From Sphingomonadales bacterium Ga0077557 (lineage in GTDB: Bacteria; Pseudomonadota; Alphaproteobacteria; Sphingomonadales; Sphingomonadaceae), in the NCBI GenBank assembly GCA_001464615.1, contig LNFI01000032.1, positions 310,001-374,000 on the forward strand: 64,000 bases of DNA, given 5' to 3'. Within the stretch, counting starts at the first letter, position 1, and the number at the start of each line of letters is the position of its first letter. The notes beneath the pieces were generated by a model. It was not told where the DNA came from and ran no database searches. It saw nothing but the letters and a program-made list of their open reading frames with translations. The position numbers and the translations under genes are program-made. Below are positions 49,796 to 58,400 of this stretch, piece after piece.

Positions 49796-51433
49796 ATGGC
49801 GGCCATGACCAACCGGCTTTATTACGGCGACAATCTCGATGTGCTTCGCCAGCATATCGCGGATGAGAGCGTCGACCTGATCTATCTCGATCCGCCGTTC
49901 AATTCGAACGCCAGCTACAACATATTGTTCAAGTCCCCGGCGGGCGCAGGCGCGGATGCGAGTATCGAGGCGTTTGACGACACCTGGGCGTGGGGGCCAA
50001 GCGCGTCCGAAGCGCTGATGGACATCACCGCGAGTGGCAACCACAAGCTCCACGTGCTGATGCAGGCCATGAAGACCGCCATCGGCGAGAATGCGATGAT
50101 GGCCTATCTCGCGATGATGGCGGTGCGCTTGCAGGAACTGCACCGCGTGCTCAAGCCGACGGGCAGCCTCTACCTCCACTGTGACCCCACCGCGAGCCAC
50201 TATCTGAAGCTGGTGCTGGATGCGGTGTTTGGGCCGGAGAATTTTCGCACTGAGATAGTTTGGCGTCGAACCACGGCAAGAAGTAACACCACGCGCTCTT
50301 TTCCGGACGTGACGGACACCATATTTTACTATTCAAAGTCGAATAACTTTACGTTTCACAAGCTGTTTACGGGTTACAGCGAACACTACTTGAAGACAAA
50401 ATATACGCACAAAGAAGCAGATGGCCGCATTTATCGCCTTAGTGACTTAAGGAATCCGGGCGTGCGACCCAATTTGAGATACGATTACAAAGGTTTCAAG
50501 CCGCATCCCAATGGCTGGGCCGTGTCACTTGAAAAGATGGAAGAGCTGGACAGACAAGGTCGACTTGAGTTTCCAAAACATCCGGATGGGCGCATTCAGG
50601 TCAAGCGATACCTTGATGAACGGGAGGGAAATCCCGTACCGTCTCTTTGGGACGATATCCGACCAATCAACTCCCAAGCCCAAGAACGCCTCGGCTACCC
50701 CACTCAAAAACCCCGTGCCCTCCTCGAACGCATCATCGCCGCCTCGTCCAATCCCGGCGATGTCGTGCTCGATCCCTTTTGCGGCTGCGGCACCGCGGTC
50801 GATGCCGCGCAGAAGCTCGGGCGCGGATGGATCGGCATCGACATCACCCATCTCGCCATCGGCCTGATCGAAAAGCGGATGAACGAAGGCTATAATGCCG
50901 ATGGCAAGCGTGAGGCTTTGTGGGAGACGATCGGCTCCCCGCGCGATCTTGCGTCGGCCCAGCGGCTCGCGCTCGATGATCCGCACCAGTTCCAGCACTG
51001 GATCACCCTCAAACTCGGCGGCTATCCGTGGATGGGCGGCAAGAAGGGCGGCGACAAGGGCGTCGACGGCTATTTCTACTACGTCGGCGACGGCGGCCAA
51101 ACCGAAACCGGCGTCATCAGCGTGAAGGCGGGCGGCAATGTGAACCCCGCCATGGTCCGCGATCTCGGCCGGGTGATGGCGCGCGACGGCCACAAGCTCG
51201 GCCTGTTCGTCTGTGCAGCGCTGCCCACCAAGGGCATGACCGATGAAGCCGCGAGCCACGGCCTGATCGAAACCGACTGGGGCCGCTTCCCCGCGCTCCA
51301 GACCTTCACCCTCGCCGAACTGTTCCAGGACCGCGCGCCAAAGCTACCCCCCCTGGTAAGCCCCAACCGCAAAGCCCCCCGCGTGGAAACACGCGCGAGC
51401 CACCAGGCGGGCGCGCAGGACAAGTTGTTGTGA
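49796..51433 (+). CDS. DNA methyltransferase fused to a nuclease-like domain
   Basis: The 545-residue protein has beta-group methylase order: catalytic DPPF at residues 32-35 (LIYLDPPFNSNASYN), a central target-recognition region (about 150-300) and the SAM motif DPFCGCGTA at 326-334. The C-terminal 130 residues resemble a PD-(D/E)xK nuclease (KGGDKGVDGYFYY, then VISVKAGGNVNPAMVRDLG; Asp424, Lys444). The protein resembles type III Mod-like enzymes that occur alone. The recognition region is markedly more A+T-rich (50240-50690) than the flanks, a sign of domain exchange. An alternative start is the ATG at 49805. Specificity is unknown. Confidence 0.85.
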   Translation: MAAMTNRLYYGDNLDVLRQHIADESVDLIYLDPPFNSNASYNILFKSPAGAGADASIEAFDDTWAWGPSASEALMDITASGNHKLHVLMQAMKTAIGENAMMAYLAMMAVRLQELHRVLKPTGSLYLHCDPTASHYLKLVLDAVFGPENFRTEIVWRRTTARSNTTRSFPDVTDTIFYYSKSNNFTFHKLFTGYSEHYLKTKYTHKEADGRIYRLSDLRNPGVRPNLRYDYKGFKPHPNGWAVSLEKMEELDRQGRLEFPKHPDGRIQVKRYLDEREGNPVPSLWDDIRPINSQAQERLGYPTQKPRALLERIIAASSNPGDVVLDPFCGCGTAVDAAQKLGRGWIGIDITHLAIGLIEKRMNEGYNADGKREALWETIGSPRDLASAQRLALDDPHQFQHWITLKLGGYPWMGGKKGGDKGVDGYFYYVGDGGQTETGVISVKAGGNVNPAMVRDLGRVMARDGHKLGLFVCAALPTKGMTDEAASHGLIETDWGRFPALQTFTLAELFQDRAPKLPPLVSPNRKAPRVETRASHQAGAQDKLL

Positions 51434-51442
51434 CAATTTCTC

Positions 51443-51470
51443 AAGCCCCTCCCCTGAAGGGGAGGGGCTT
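51443..51470. terminator. Perfect hairpin after the methyltransferase gene
   Basis: Twelve-base perfect arms (AAGCCCCTCCCC and complement) with a TGAA loop lie nine bases after the stop. No T run follows, so it may stabilise the 3' end or act as a factor-assisted terminator. The same motif is a common intergenic hairpin in this group. Confidence 0.5.
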
Positions 51471-51508
51471 AAAGGGATGAGTCTGAGCCATTGAGACTTG
51501 GTATGACT

Positions 51509-51598
51509 CGTCACCCCGGACTTGTTCCGGGGCCCACCGCGCAACAGCAACCGTCGTCTCGGTGGATCGGTAGGCCCCGGAACAAGTCCGGGGTGACG
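51509..51598. repeat. Inverted repeat with 26-base perfect arms
   Basis: Arms at 51509-51534 (CGTCACCCCGGACTTGTTCC onward) and 51573-51598 are exact complements around a 38-base centre. The arm sequence is a familiar alphaproteobacterial intergenic repeat. It lies between the methyltransferase and hicA. It contains no gene and I see no transposase, so it resembles a non-autonomous element. Confidence 0.85.
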
Positions 51599-51649
51599 GG
51601 GGATTTGAGATGAAAGCCACGGCAAGCGCCGACCTTGCCAATCTCAGTC

Positions 51650-51668
51650 TTGTGTATTAGATACACAA
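51650..51668. promoter_or_regulatory. Inverted-repeat operator in front of hicA
   Basis: TTGTGTAT and ATACACAA are perfect eight-base arms around TAG, ending four bases before the hicA ATG. The placement and half-site resemble those at the other toxin-antitoxin pair (19056-19081, centre TTGTATACAA). HicB autoregulation is the likely function. Confidence 0.75.
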
Positions 51669-51672
51669 CTCG

Positions 51673-51863
51673 ATGCGTAGCGCGGACGTCATTCGAGAAT
51701 TGCTCGCGGCGGGCTGGGTCGCGAGGCCCGGCAATCGGGCAGTCACAAGCAATTCCGGCATCCCGACCGTCCAGGCCGCGTCACTGTGGCGCATCCCAAG
51801 GCTGACGTTCCGATCGGGACGCTCAAGAACATCGAACGGCAAAGTGGCCTGAAACTTCGCTAA
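51673..51863 (+). pseudogene. hicA: hicA toxin gene with a one-base frameshift
   Basis: Frame 1 from the ATG at 51673 reads MRSADVIRELLAAGWVARPG, a good HicA start. From 51738 the frame shifts by one and continues GSHKQFRHPDRPGRVTVAHP, then PIGTLKNIERQSGLKLR and a stop at 51861-51863. Adding a single G to the run at 51737-51739 would restore a 63-residue HicA with the GSH motif, whose His is catalytic in this mRNA interferase. As given, translation ends at a TGA at 51850-51852 after nonsense residues. The gene is either inactivated or carries a sequencing error in a G run. hicB follows intact. Confidence 0.85.
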
Positions 51864-51872
51864 GGAACTGAT

Positions 51873-52262
51873 ATGGCAACCATCTATTATCCGGCAATCA
51901 TCGAGCGTGGGACTGATGGCTTCGGTGTCTTTTTTCCCGATCTGCCCGGTTGCACCTCCGGAGGCACGACGATTCAGGACGCGGCCCAACAGGCCGAGGA
52001 AGCGCTGGACATGCACTTGACCGGGCTGGTCGACGATGGCGAACCTTTCCCCGAACCCTCCGAGATCGACGCGATTGTGGTCGATCCCGATGTCGATGAA
52101 GCTGCCCGGCTGCTGGTGCGCGGGGAGCGGCCCGGTCGGTCGGTGCGGGTGCAGGTGTCGATCGATGAAGGGCTGCTCGCCCGGATCGACAAGGTGGCGA
52201 AGAATCGCTCGGGCTTTCTCGCCGACGCGGCGCGCACCGCCTTGGCCGCGCGCAACGGATAA
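51873..52262 (+). CDS. hicB: HicB-family antitoxin
   Basis: The 129-residue protein has the HicB N-terminal RNase-H-like domain (YYPAIIERGTDGFGVFFPDL, PGCTSGGTTIQDAAQQAEEA) and a C-terminal ribbon-helix-helix segment (SVRVQVSIDEGLLARIDKVA, FLADAARTALA). It should bind HicA and the operator at 51650-51668. It starts nine bases after the hicA stop, with AAGGA in front of its ATG. Keeping an intact antitoxin beside a broken toxin is the expected safe direction of decay. Confidence 0.9.
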   Translation: MATIYYPAIIERGTDGFGVFFPDLPGCTSGGTTIQDAAQQAEEALDMHLTGLVDDGEPFPEPSEIDAIVVDPDVDEAARLLVRGERPGRSVRVQVSIDEGLLARIDKVAKNRSGFLADAARTALAARNG

Positions 52263-52325
52263 CCCAATTCAAGCGGCCCCCTCGCGGAAGGGTTCAAGGC
52301 CGCCTGATCCGTAGTCTTTCGAAAA

Positions 52326-52515
52326 TGGGTTCACGCGGAGACGCGGAGACGCGGAGACGCGGAGGGGTTGCGCGCGGTGCCCCGTCACCCGGCGAAGCCA
52401 TCCCAGTTCTTTTGCTGGCAAAATCGATCAACCCTTGTGCTGACGCATGACCGCCCCCCAGGCGCACCCCCTCCGCGTCTCTGCGCCTCCGCGCGACCCC
52501 AAATCGACGCCAGCC
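52326..52515. repeat. Long stem-loop repeat, family B copy 2
   Basis: It begins TGGGTTCACGCGGAGACGCG and ends TCGACGCCAGCC. The left arm contains three to four tandem GCGGAGAC units and pairs with CCTCCGCGTCTCTGCGCCTC in the right half. It is nearly identical over most of its length to the copy at 52575-52756, including the middle segment TGGCAAAATCGATCAACCCT. Confidence 0.85.
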
Positions 52516-52574
52516 CCAAGCGGACCGCTTGACCCGATGCCCCCTCAACCCTCGATATTTTCAAAGGCGAAGAC

Positions 52575-52756
52575 TGGGTTCGCGCAGAGACGCGGAGACG
52601 CGGAGGGGTTGCGCGCGTTGCCCGGTCACCCGGCGAAGCCGACCCGAGTCTTTGGCTGGCAAAATCGATCAACCCTTGTGCTGACGCACGACCGCCCCCC
52701 AGGCGCACCCCCTCCGCGTCTCTGCGCCTCCGCGCGACCCCAATTCGACGCCAGCC
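52575..52756. repeat. Long stem-loop repeat, family B copy 3
   Basis: This direct duplicate of the previous element begins TGGGTTCGCGCAGAGACGCG and ends TCGACGCCAGCC, with one fewer GCGGAGAC unit. A 59-base unique spacer separates them. Tandem arrangement suggests segmental duplication or repeated insertion. The same family occurs at 3570-3727. Confidence 0.85.
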
Positions 52757-52902
52757 AAATCAGCCACCCCCGCTTCAAGGCCACAGCCCGGTCACCAATT
52801 GCCGGGTCACCAATGCCTTGATCCGCCCCGCTTCCCTTTTCACCCACCTTCGGCTATGCGCCGCGCTTCACGAAATCCGTATCCGTTTTCCCAGAGGTTT
52901 GT

Positions 52903-53121
52903 TTGGCAAAAGAAGAACTGCTCGAAATGCGCGGCCAGGTGGTGGAGCTTTTGCCCAACGCCATGTTCCGCGTGAAGCTTGAAAATGATCACGAAATCCT
53001 TGGCCACACCGCCGGCAAGATGCGCAAGAACCGCATCCGCGTGCTGGTGGGGGATGAGGTGCTGGTCGAGCTGACCCCTTATGACCTGACCAAGGGGCGG
53101 ATCACTTACCGCTTTAAGTGA
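52903..53121 (+). CDS. infA: Translation initiation factor IF-1
   Basis: The 72-residue OB-fold protein ([53 protein letters not shown]) is a full-length IF-1, which binds the ribosomal A site during initiation. The start is a TTG at 52903 with AGAGG upstream, which gives the canonical MAKEE N-terminus. The Maf gene begins one base after its stop, as usual in this group. Confidence 0.97.
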   Translation: MAKEELLEMRGQVVELLPNAMFRVKLENDHEILGHTAGKMRKNRIRVLVGDEVLVELTPYDLTKGRITYRFK

Positions 53122-53122
53122 C

Positions 53123-53737
53123 GTGACGGGTAATTCTGCTTCCGGGCCAGCTTCCGGGCCAGCACTCGTTCTGGCCTCGTCGAGCCCGCGCCGCCTGTCG
53201 CTGCTCGCGCAGATCGGCATTGTGCCGCACCGCATCGCCGTGCCCGATATCGATGAGGGCGAGCGCCCCGCTGAGCTGCCGCGCCCCTATGTGCTGCGTA
53301 TCGCCACCGAAAAGGCGCTGGCGGTGCCGCGCGCAGCGGGGGAGGTTGTGCTGGCCGGGGACACCACCGTCGCGGTCGGCCGGCGGATCCTCGCCAAGCC
53401 CGTTGACGAGGCTGATTTGCGGCGGATGCTCGGGCTGCTCTCCGGGCGACGGCATCATTGTTTTTCCGCGGTGTGCGTCGTCAGCGATGACGGCAAACCG
53501 CGCACCCGCGTGTCCGACACGATCGTCACCTTCAAACGGCTGAGCGCCGCCGAAATCGATTGGTATGTCGCCAGTGGCGAGGGGATGGGCAAGGCCGGTG
53601 GCTATGCGATTCAGGGCGGCGCGGAGGGGTTTGTGCGCTTCCTGTCGGGCAGCTATTCGGGCGTGGTTGGCTTGCCCTTGTTCGAAACCCGCGCGCTGTT
53701 GGAAGGTGCCGGGGTGTTGGCCTTCCCTGTCCCGTGA
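53123..53737 (+). CDS. maf: Maf-like nucleoside triphosphate pyrophosphatase
   Basis: The 204-residue protein has the Maf fold: ALVLASSSPRRLSLLAQIGI (ASxSPRR), VLAGDTTVAVGRRILAKP and GKAGGYAIQGGAEGFVRFLS. Maf proteins hydrolyse non-canonical or damaged NTPs (dTTP/UTP or m7GTP), preventing their incorporation. The start is a GTG one base after the infA stop. About ten residues precede the conserved ALVLASSSPRR. Substrate class is not decided here. Confidence 0.92.
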   Translation: MTGNSASGPASGPALVLASSSPRRLSLLAQIGIVPHRIAVPDIDEGERPAELPRPYVLRIATEKALAVPRAAGEVVLAGDTTVAVGRRILAKPVDEADLRRMLGLLSGRRHHCFSAVCVVSDDGKPRTRVSDTIVTFKRLSAAEIDWYVASGEGMGKAGGYAIQGGAEGFVRFLSGSYSGVVGLPLFETRALLEGAGVLAFPVP

Positions 53738-53752
53738 TCACGCCCCCCCGTT

Positions 53753-53898
53753 CCGTTCACCCTGAGCGCAGTCGAAGGGCACGCGCAACGCTTGGGCTCT
53801 TCGACTGCGCTCAGGCCAGGCTTCGACTTCGGCCATATTGGCCGAAGTTTATCCTGAGCGCCTGCCTTGCAGGCAGTCGAAGGGCTCAGCCCGAACGG
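53753..53898. repeat. Stem-loop repeat, family A copy 2 (compound)
   Basis: Outer tips CCGTTC and CCGAACGG enclose at least three nested hairpins: CCTGAGCGCAGTCGAAG with CTTCGACTGCGCTCAGG, ACTTCGGCCA-TAT-TGGCCGAAGT, and GCCTGC-CTT-GCAGGC. It looks like several family A units inserted into one another between maf and the RNase gene. Confidence 0.85.
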
Positions 53899-53931
53899 GG
53901 TGGGTGACGGCTTGTATGGCAAGGCGCGGCA

Positions 53932-54894
53932 ATGGCTGAATGGCTCTACGAAGCCGGGATTGGCGAGGCGCGCGCCGCGCTGGTCGATAGCGGGCGGATC
54001 ATCAAGGCACGGATTGCGCTCTACGGGGCGTTGCGGGTCGGCACGGTGGCCGAGGCGCGGCTGGTGGAGCAATTGCCCGGGCGGCAGGGGCGCGTGGCGC
54101 TGATCGACGGCAGCGGAGAAGCCTTGCTGGGCGCGGTGCCGCCGGGGGTAAGCGTCGGGCGGACCTTGCTGGTGACGCTGGTGCGCGAAGTCATTCCCGA
54201 ACCCGGCCGCGCCAAATTGGCGCGCGCGGTGGTGGCGGTTGAGGGCGCGGTGGCGGCGATTGGTCCTGATCTGCTCGAACGGCTCGGCGAAACCGCCATC
54301 GCGGTGCGCCACTGCCGCGCACATGAGGGCGATGCGCTGGAGGAAGCGGGCTGGTCCGAAGTGCTGGAGGAGGCCGTGCAGGGCGAAATCGCCTTTCCCG
54401 GCGGTGTGCTGCGGATGAGCCCGACCCCCGCGATGACCTTGTTCGATGTCGATGGCAGCGGGCCGCTGGACAGCCTTGCCGTCGCCGCTGCCACCGCCGT
54501 GGGACAGGCGGTGATTCGCCTCGGCATTGGCGGCTCGATTGGCGTCGATTTCCCCAGCGTCCAGGGCAAGGCCGCGCGCCAGGCGGTGGCCGCGGCGATT
54601 GATGCCGCGCTGCCGCCTGCACTGGCCGGCCCGTTTGAACGTACCGCGCTCAACGGCTTTGGTTTTCTGCAGCTCGTCCGCCCGCGGCCGCGCGCGTCGT
54701 TACCGGAGTTGCTTCGTGCCGATCCGGTCGGTGCTGCCGCTCGCGCCGCGCTGCGCCAGATTGAACGCAGTCCACCGGGTGGGGTCCGCGCGCACCGATT
54801 GCCGCCTGCTGTGCGCGCGCGGATCGAGTCGCGGCCCGATTGGGGCGCCGAGCTTAGCCGCCGCGTCGGTGGCACCGTTATGTTGGAGGATTAG
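53932..54894 (+). CDS. Short RNase E/G-family ribonuclease
   Basis: At 320 residues this is shorter than RNase G (about 490). An N-terminal S1-like region (about 10-90) is followed by the DNase-I-like catalytic part: MTLFDVDGSGP and GGSIGVDFPSVQGKAARQ supply the two Asp expected to bind magnesium. The zinc-link CPxC motif that makes RNase E/G tetramers is absent; the equivalent place reads VRPRPRASLPELL. A minimal, probably non-tetrameric enzyme is inferred. The infA-maf-RNase-yacG order is conserved in alphaproteobacteria. Confidence 0.85.
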   Translation: MAEWLYEAGIGEARAALVDSGRIIKARIALYGALRVGTVAEARLVEQLPGRQGRVALIDGSGEALLGAVPPGVSVGRTLLVTLVREVIPEPGRAKLARAVVAVEGAVAAIGPDLLERLGETAIAVRHCRAHEGDALEEAGWSEVLEEAVQGEIAFPGGVLRMSPTPAMTLFDVDGSGPLDSLAVAAATAVGQAVIRLGIGGSIGVDFPSVQGKAARQAVAAAIDAALPPALAGPFERTALNGFGFLQLVRPRPRASLPELLRADPVGAAARAALRQIERSPPGGVRAHRLPPAVRARIESRPDWGAELSRRVGGTVMLED

Positions 54895-54927
54895 AGCCTG
54901 ATGACGTTAGGTCGCTTCAAAATTATA

Positions 54928-55010
54928 CCCGTTCGGCCCCGGATCAGGTCCGAGGGAAGTCGAAGCCCACGCGCTTCGCATGCCCTTCGACTTCGCTCAG
55001 GGCGAACGGG
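54928..55010. repeat. Stem-loop repeat, family A copy 3
   Basis: CCCGTTCG at 54928-54935 pairs with CGAACGGG at 55003-55010, and CCCTTCGACTTCGCTCAGGG lies in the right half. The left half is interrupted by GGCCCCGGATCAGGTCCGAG, a foreign hairpin fragment. It lies between the RNase gene and yacG. Confidence 0.8.
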
Positions 55011-55047
55011 GTTTGTGTTGGTCCAATCCAAAGTCATCAGACTCTAA

Positions 55048-55257
55048 ATGGCCAAGGCCGGCACCTGCCCGATTTGCGGCAAGCCAACGATGCTTGCGCA
55101 CAAGCCCTTTTGCAGCCGTGGCTGTGTCGATCGCGATCTGCTGCAATGGCTGGGGGAGGGGTATCGGCTCCCCGCCGGACCGGCCAGCGACGAGGAGGCA
55201 TCAAAGGATCAGCCGCGCGGTGGCGATGGGCTGGACAGCGCCGATAACGATGACTAA
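55048..55257 (+). CDS. yacG: DNA gyrase inhibitor YacG
   Basis: The 69-residue protein has the four-Cys zinc site of YacG: CPIC at residues 7-10 and CSRGC at 22-26, followed by VDRDLLQWLGEGYRLP. The acidic C-terminal tail (about residues 45-69) is typical. YacG binds GyrB and inhibits gyrase. It is the last gene of the infA-maf-RNase-yacG block and is followed by tRNA-Phe. Confidence 0.92.
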   Translation: MAKAGTCPICGKPTMLAHKPFCSRGCVDRDLLQWLGEGYRLPAGPASDEEASKDQPRGGDGLDSADNDD

Positions 55258-55290
55258 GAGGCCGCCTTCCCGGTGTTGATCGGGTTCCCG

Positions 55291-55366
55291 GCCCGGGTAG
55301 CTCAGTTGGTAGAGCATGCGACTGAAAATCGCAGTGTCGGCGGTTCGATCCCGTCCCCGGGCACCA
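55291..55366 (+). tRNA. tRNA-Phe (anticodon GAA)
   Basis: A complete 76-base cloverleaf: acceptor GCCCGGG pairs with CCCGGGC, the D-loop reads AGCTCAGTTGGTAGAGC, the anticodon GAA is at 55324-55326 in the loop CTGAAAA, and the T-arm contains GGTTCGATCC. The discriminator A and CCA end are encoded. It lies 33 bases after yacG. Confidence 0.97.
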
Positions 55367-55410
55367 TTCCCCACCTCGTCCCCCCACCGCCTCCCGGGCC
55401 CGGCGCGCGC

Positions 55411-58400
55411 TTAATCGCCGCCGGTGATGCTGTCGACTGACGGCAACGATACCCTCGCGGTGCCGCCGCCCTTGGCCTCCCACCAGAATGGCGCGCGGGT
55501 GCGGTTGCCCGTGACCTGCTCGTTGAGCGTCGCCGAATCATAAAGCCGCCCGCCGAGCATCACCTTGGATATCTTTTCGCTGTTGCGGATATCGATAGTG
55601 GGGTCGGCATCCAGCACCACCAGATCGGCGAGCTTGCCCACCTCCAGCGATCCAATGTCCTTTTGCATGCCAAGCGAGGTTGCCGGCATGATCGTGCCAG
55701 CGCGCAATGCCTCCACCGGGCTCCAGCCGCCGCGCACAAATGACCATAGCTCCCAATGCGATCCAAGCCCCGATTGCTGGCCATGTGCGCCGATCGAGAC
55801 CTGCACGCCCTTGTCAGCAAGCTTCTTGGCCTCGCGTGCCGACGCCCCATCGACATAATCCTCATCGGGCGCGATCGAGCGGCGGACATTTTGCGCGGCG
55901 AGCAGCGCGGGTGGGGCGTATTTGGTCAGCAAGGGGTGCTTCCACACATCGGTATGCGCGCGCCAATAGGGATCGCCAGCCGGCCCGCCATAGGTGACGA
56001 CCAAGGTGGGCGTATAGTTGGTCTTGGTCTGTGACCACAGGCTGACGACATCGTCATAAAAGCGATCGAGCGGGACATTATGTTCGACCGTCGCGTTGCC
56101 ATCCTGGATCAATGACATGTCCATCGTGAACAGCGATCCGCCCTCTGGCACCACCTCCATTTGCTCGGCTTGCCCCGCCGCAACGACCATCTGGCGCTGC
56201 TCGCGACGCGGTTGATTATAGTTTTTAACCGAATGCGCGCCCTGCGCCTTCAGCCGCCGGACATGGGCGAGCGCGTCCTCATAACTGTTGATCTCGGCAT
56301 AAACATCGGCCTGCTTGGCGCCGTAGATGATCTCTCCGGTGGAAAAGGTGCGCGGGGCGATGATCAGCCCGGTCCGCTGCATTTCCGCTGCGACAAAGAT
56401 CTGCTGTGGGCGTGCCGAGGGATCATGAATCGTCGTGGTGCCAAAGGCCAGGTTGGCCATCGCCGACCAGTTTTGCTGTGGGATCAGGCTGTCTTCGCTT
56501 TGCGGTCCATGCGCATGGGCATCGACCAGCCCGGGGATGATCGTCTTGCCAGCCAGATCGACCGTCTTGGCGCCTGCCGGTATCGACACCGACGCGCGCG
56601 GGCCGATCGCGACGATCCGGTCGCCGGTGATGAGAATCACGCCGTCATCAATGATCCCCCCCTTGGCATCGGCCATCGTCACGATCCGCGCGCCGGTGAG
56701 CGCAACCGTGCCGGTCGGCTTGTCGGCAGGCACCGTCATGGACAGCGACAGCCCGGTCTTGGGCGTGGCAAATTTCGGCGCATCCTTGTCAGCGGGCGCG
56801 GTCGCGAACAGCGCGTCTGTCTGTGCCGTAAACAGCGTCGGCCCCAGGCTCCAATGCAGTGCTGCACCGTTCTTTGACCAGTTGATGAAATCAGCGCCGC
56901 CGCCGCTGACGCGAGTCACCGGCAGCGGACCACCCTTTTGATCGATCGACACATCCTGCGTCCCCGGCAGCAGCGGCATCACAAACGCTTCGAAATTCTG
57001 TCGGAAGGCGACAAAGCGGCCATCGGGTGAGACCTGATAGTCATTGACCAGATCGCCGGTGCCATGGACTCGCTTTGCCTGGCCGTTCAGATCGGTGCTG
57101 ATCAGCTGGCGCTTGCCCTTTTCTGATCCAATCATGAAGACACGGTCATTGTCGCTGCCGAATTGCGGTTCCGATCCGTCGGTGGCGATGCGGGTCTGCT
57201 TTCCACCGCTGCTGGCAATGCGGTACACGCCCGGATTTTCGGACCAGCGTGACGAAGTCAGCTCGCCGCCCTGGCCGCGTTCAAAGACGATCATCTTGCC
57301 GTCAGGCGAAAAGCGCGGGTTGAGGTAATGGCCCGGATCAGCCGTGACCGTTTTTGTCGCCCCACCCGTGGCCGCGACGGTGCGGACATGGCCGAGTCCG
57401 GCATCAGTCCAGCCGACAAAGACGATCGATCGGCCATCGCGCGACCAGCTTGGCCACAGCTCCATCCCGGCTTCATCGCTCTTGACCAGCCGACGCGCGG
57501 TGCCGCCCGATGCTGGTTTGATCCACAGTTTGCCGAGCGTTTCGAACACCACCTGATTGCCATCGGGCGAAACGCTCGCCCAGCGGGGCATCGTCGTCGT
57601 GACGGTGGCAGGGGCGACTTCAATCTGCGGATGGACCGCGTCGATCACGACGCGGGTGTCGTCGATTTTGAAGGGGATGTCTGCCGCCGCGCCGCCCGCT
57701 GCATCAACGCGCTTGATCTTGCCGCCCGCCCAGAACACCAGGCTGGCGCTGTCCGGGGTCCATGCCATGTTGGGATAGACGCCGGTGACCGCCCAGGTTT
57801 CCTGCACATCCTGGTCGAGCGCGTCATAGATTTTGCGCTCCTCGCCTGAGGCCAGGTCCTTGACATAGAGCTTCGACTTGGTCCGCTCGCGGCGGACAAA
57901 GGCGATCTTCTTGCCGTCGGGCGATGGCGTTGGCCGCACCGATCCGCCGACGCCCGATACAACCGTCGTCACCTCGCCGGTATCAAGGTCATAGCGTTCG
58001 ATGTCGAACAGGTCAGTGTTCGAATCCTGCGCATAGATGAAGATCGGGCCGGGCGTGACGTTGCGGGTGTAGTAAAGGCTCTTGCCGTCGGGGGCGTAGA
58101 TTGGTTCGCCCAGTTCCTTTTGCAGCTGCTCGCTGGCGCGCTTGACGAGCTGGACACCGCCGCCGCCCGAAACGTGATAGATCCAGACTTCGCCGGTGCC
58201 GAGCGAACGCTGGGTGGTGAAGTGCTTTTTCGCGATGATGAAGCGACCGTCAGGGCTCCAGCTCGGCTGGTTGAGCAGGCGGAAATCTTCCTTGGTCAAC
58301 TGGCGCTTGTCGCTGCCATCGACATTCATGATCCAGATATTGTCGCCGCCGCCCCGATCCGAGGTGAAAGCGATCCGCTTGCCATCGGGGGAGAAACGCG

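Larger units (their letters stand above)
52263..52902. other. Repeat-filled intergenic region
   Basis: These 640 bases hold two direct copies of the long stem-loop element (52326-52515 and 52575-52756) and no gene I can support. Open frames through it are products of the low-complexity, G+C-rich repeats. The ribosome site AGAGG and TTG start of infA lie at its right edge. Confidence 0.6.

Noticed and set aside
52321..52380. CRISPR array, suggested by tandem GCGGAGAC units
   Set aside because: The units are eight bases long, directly abutting and without spacers, and there are no cas genes. They are part of the stem-loop repeat.
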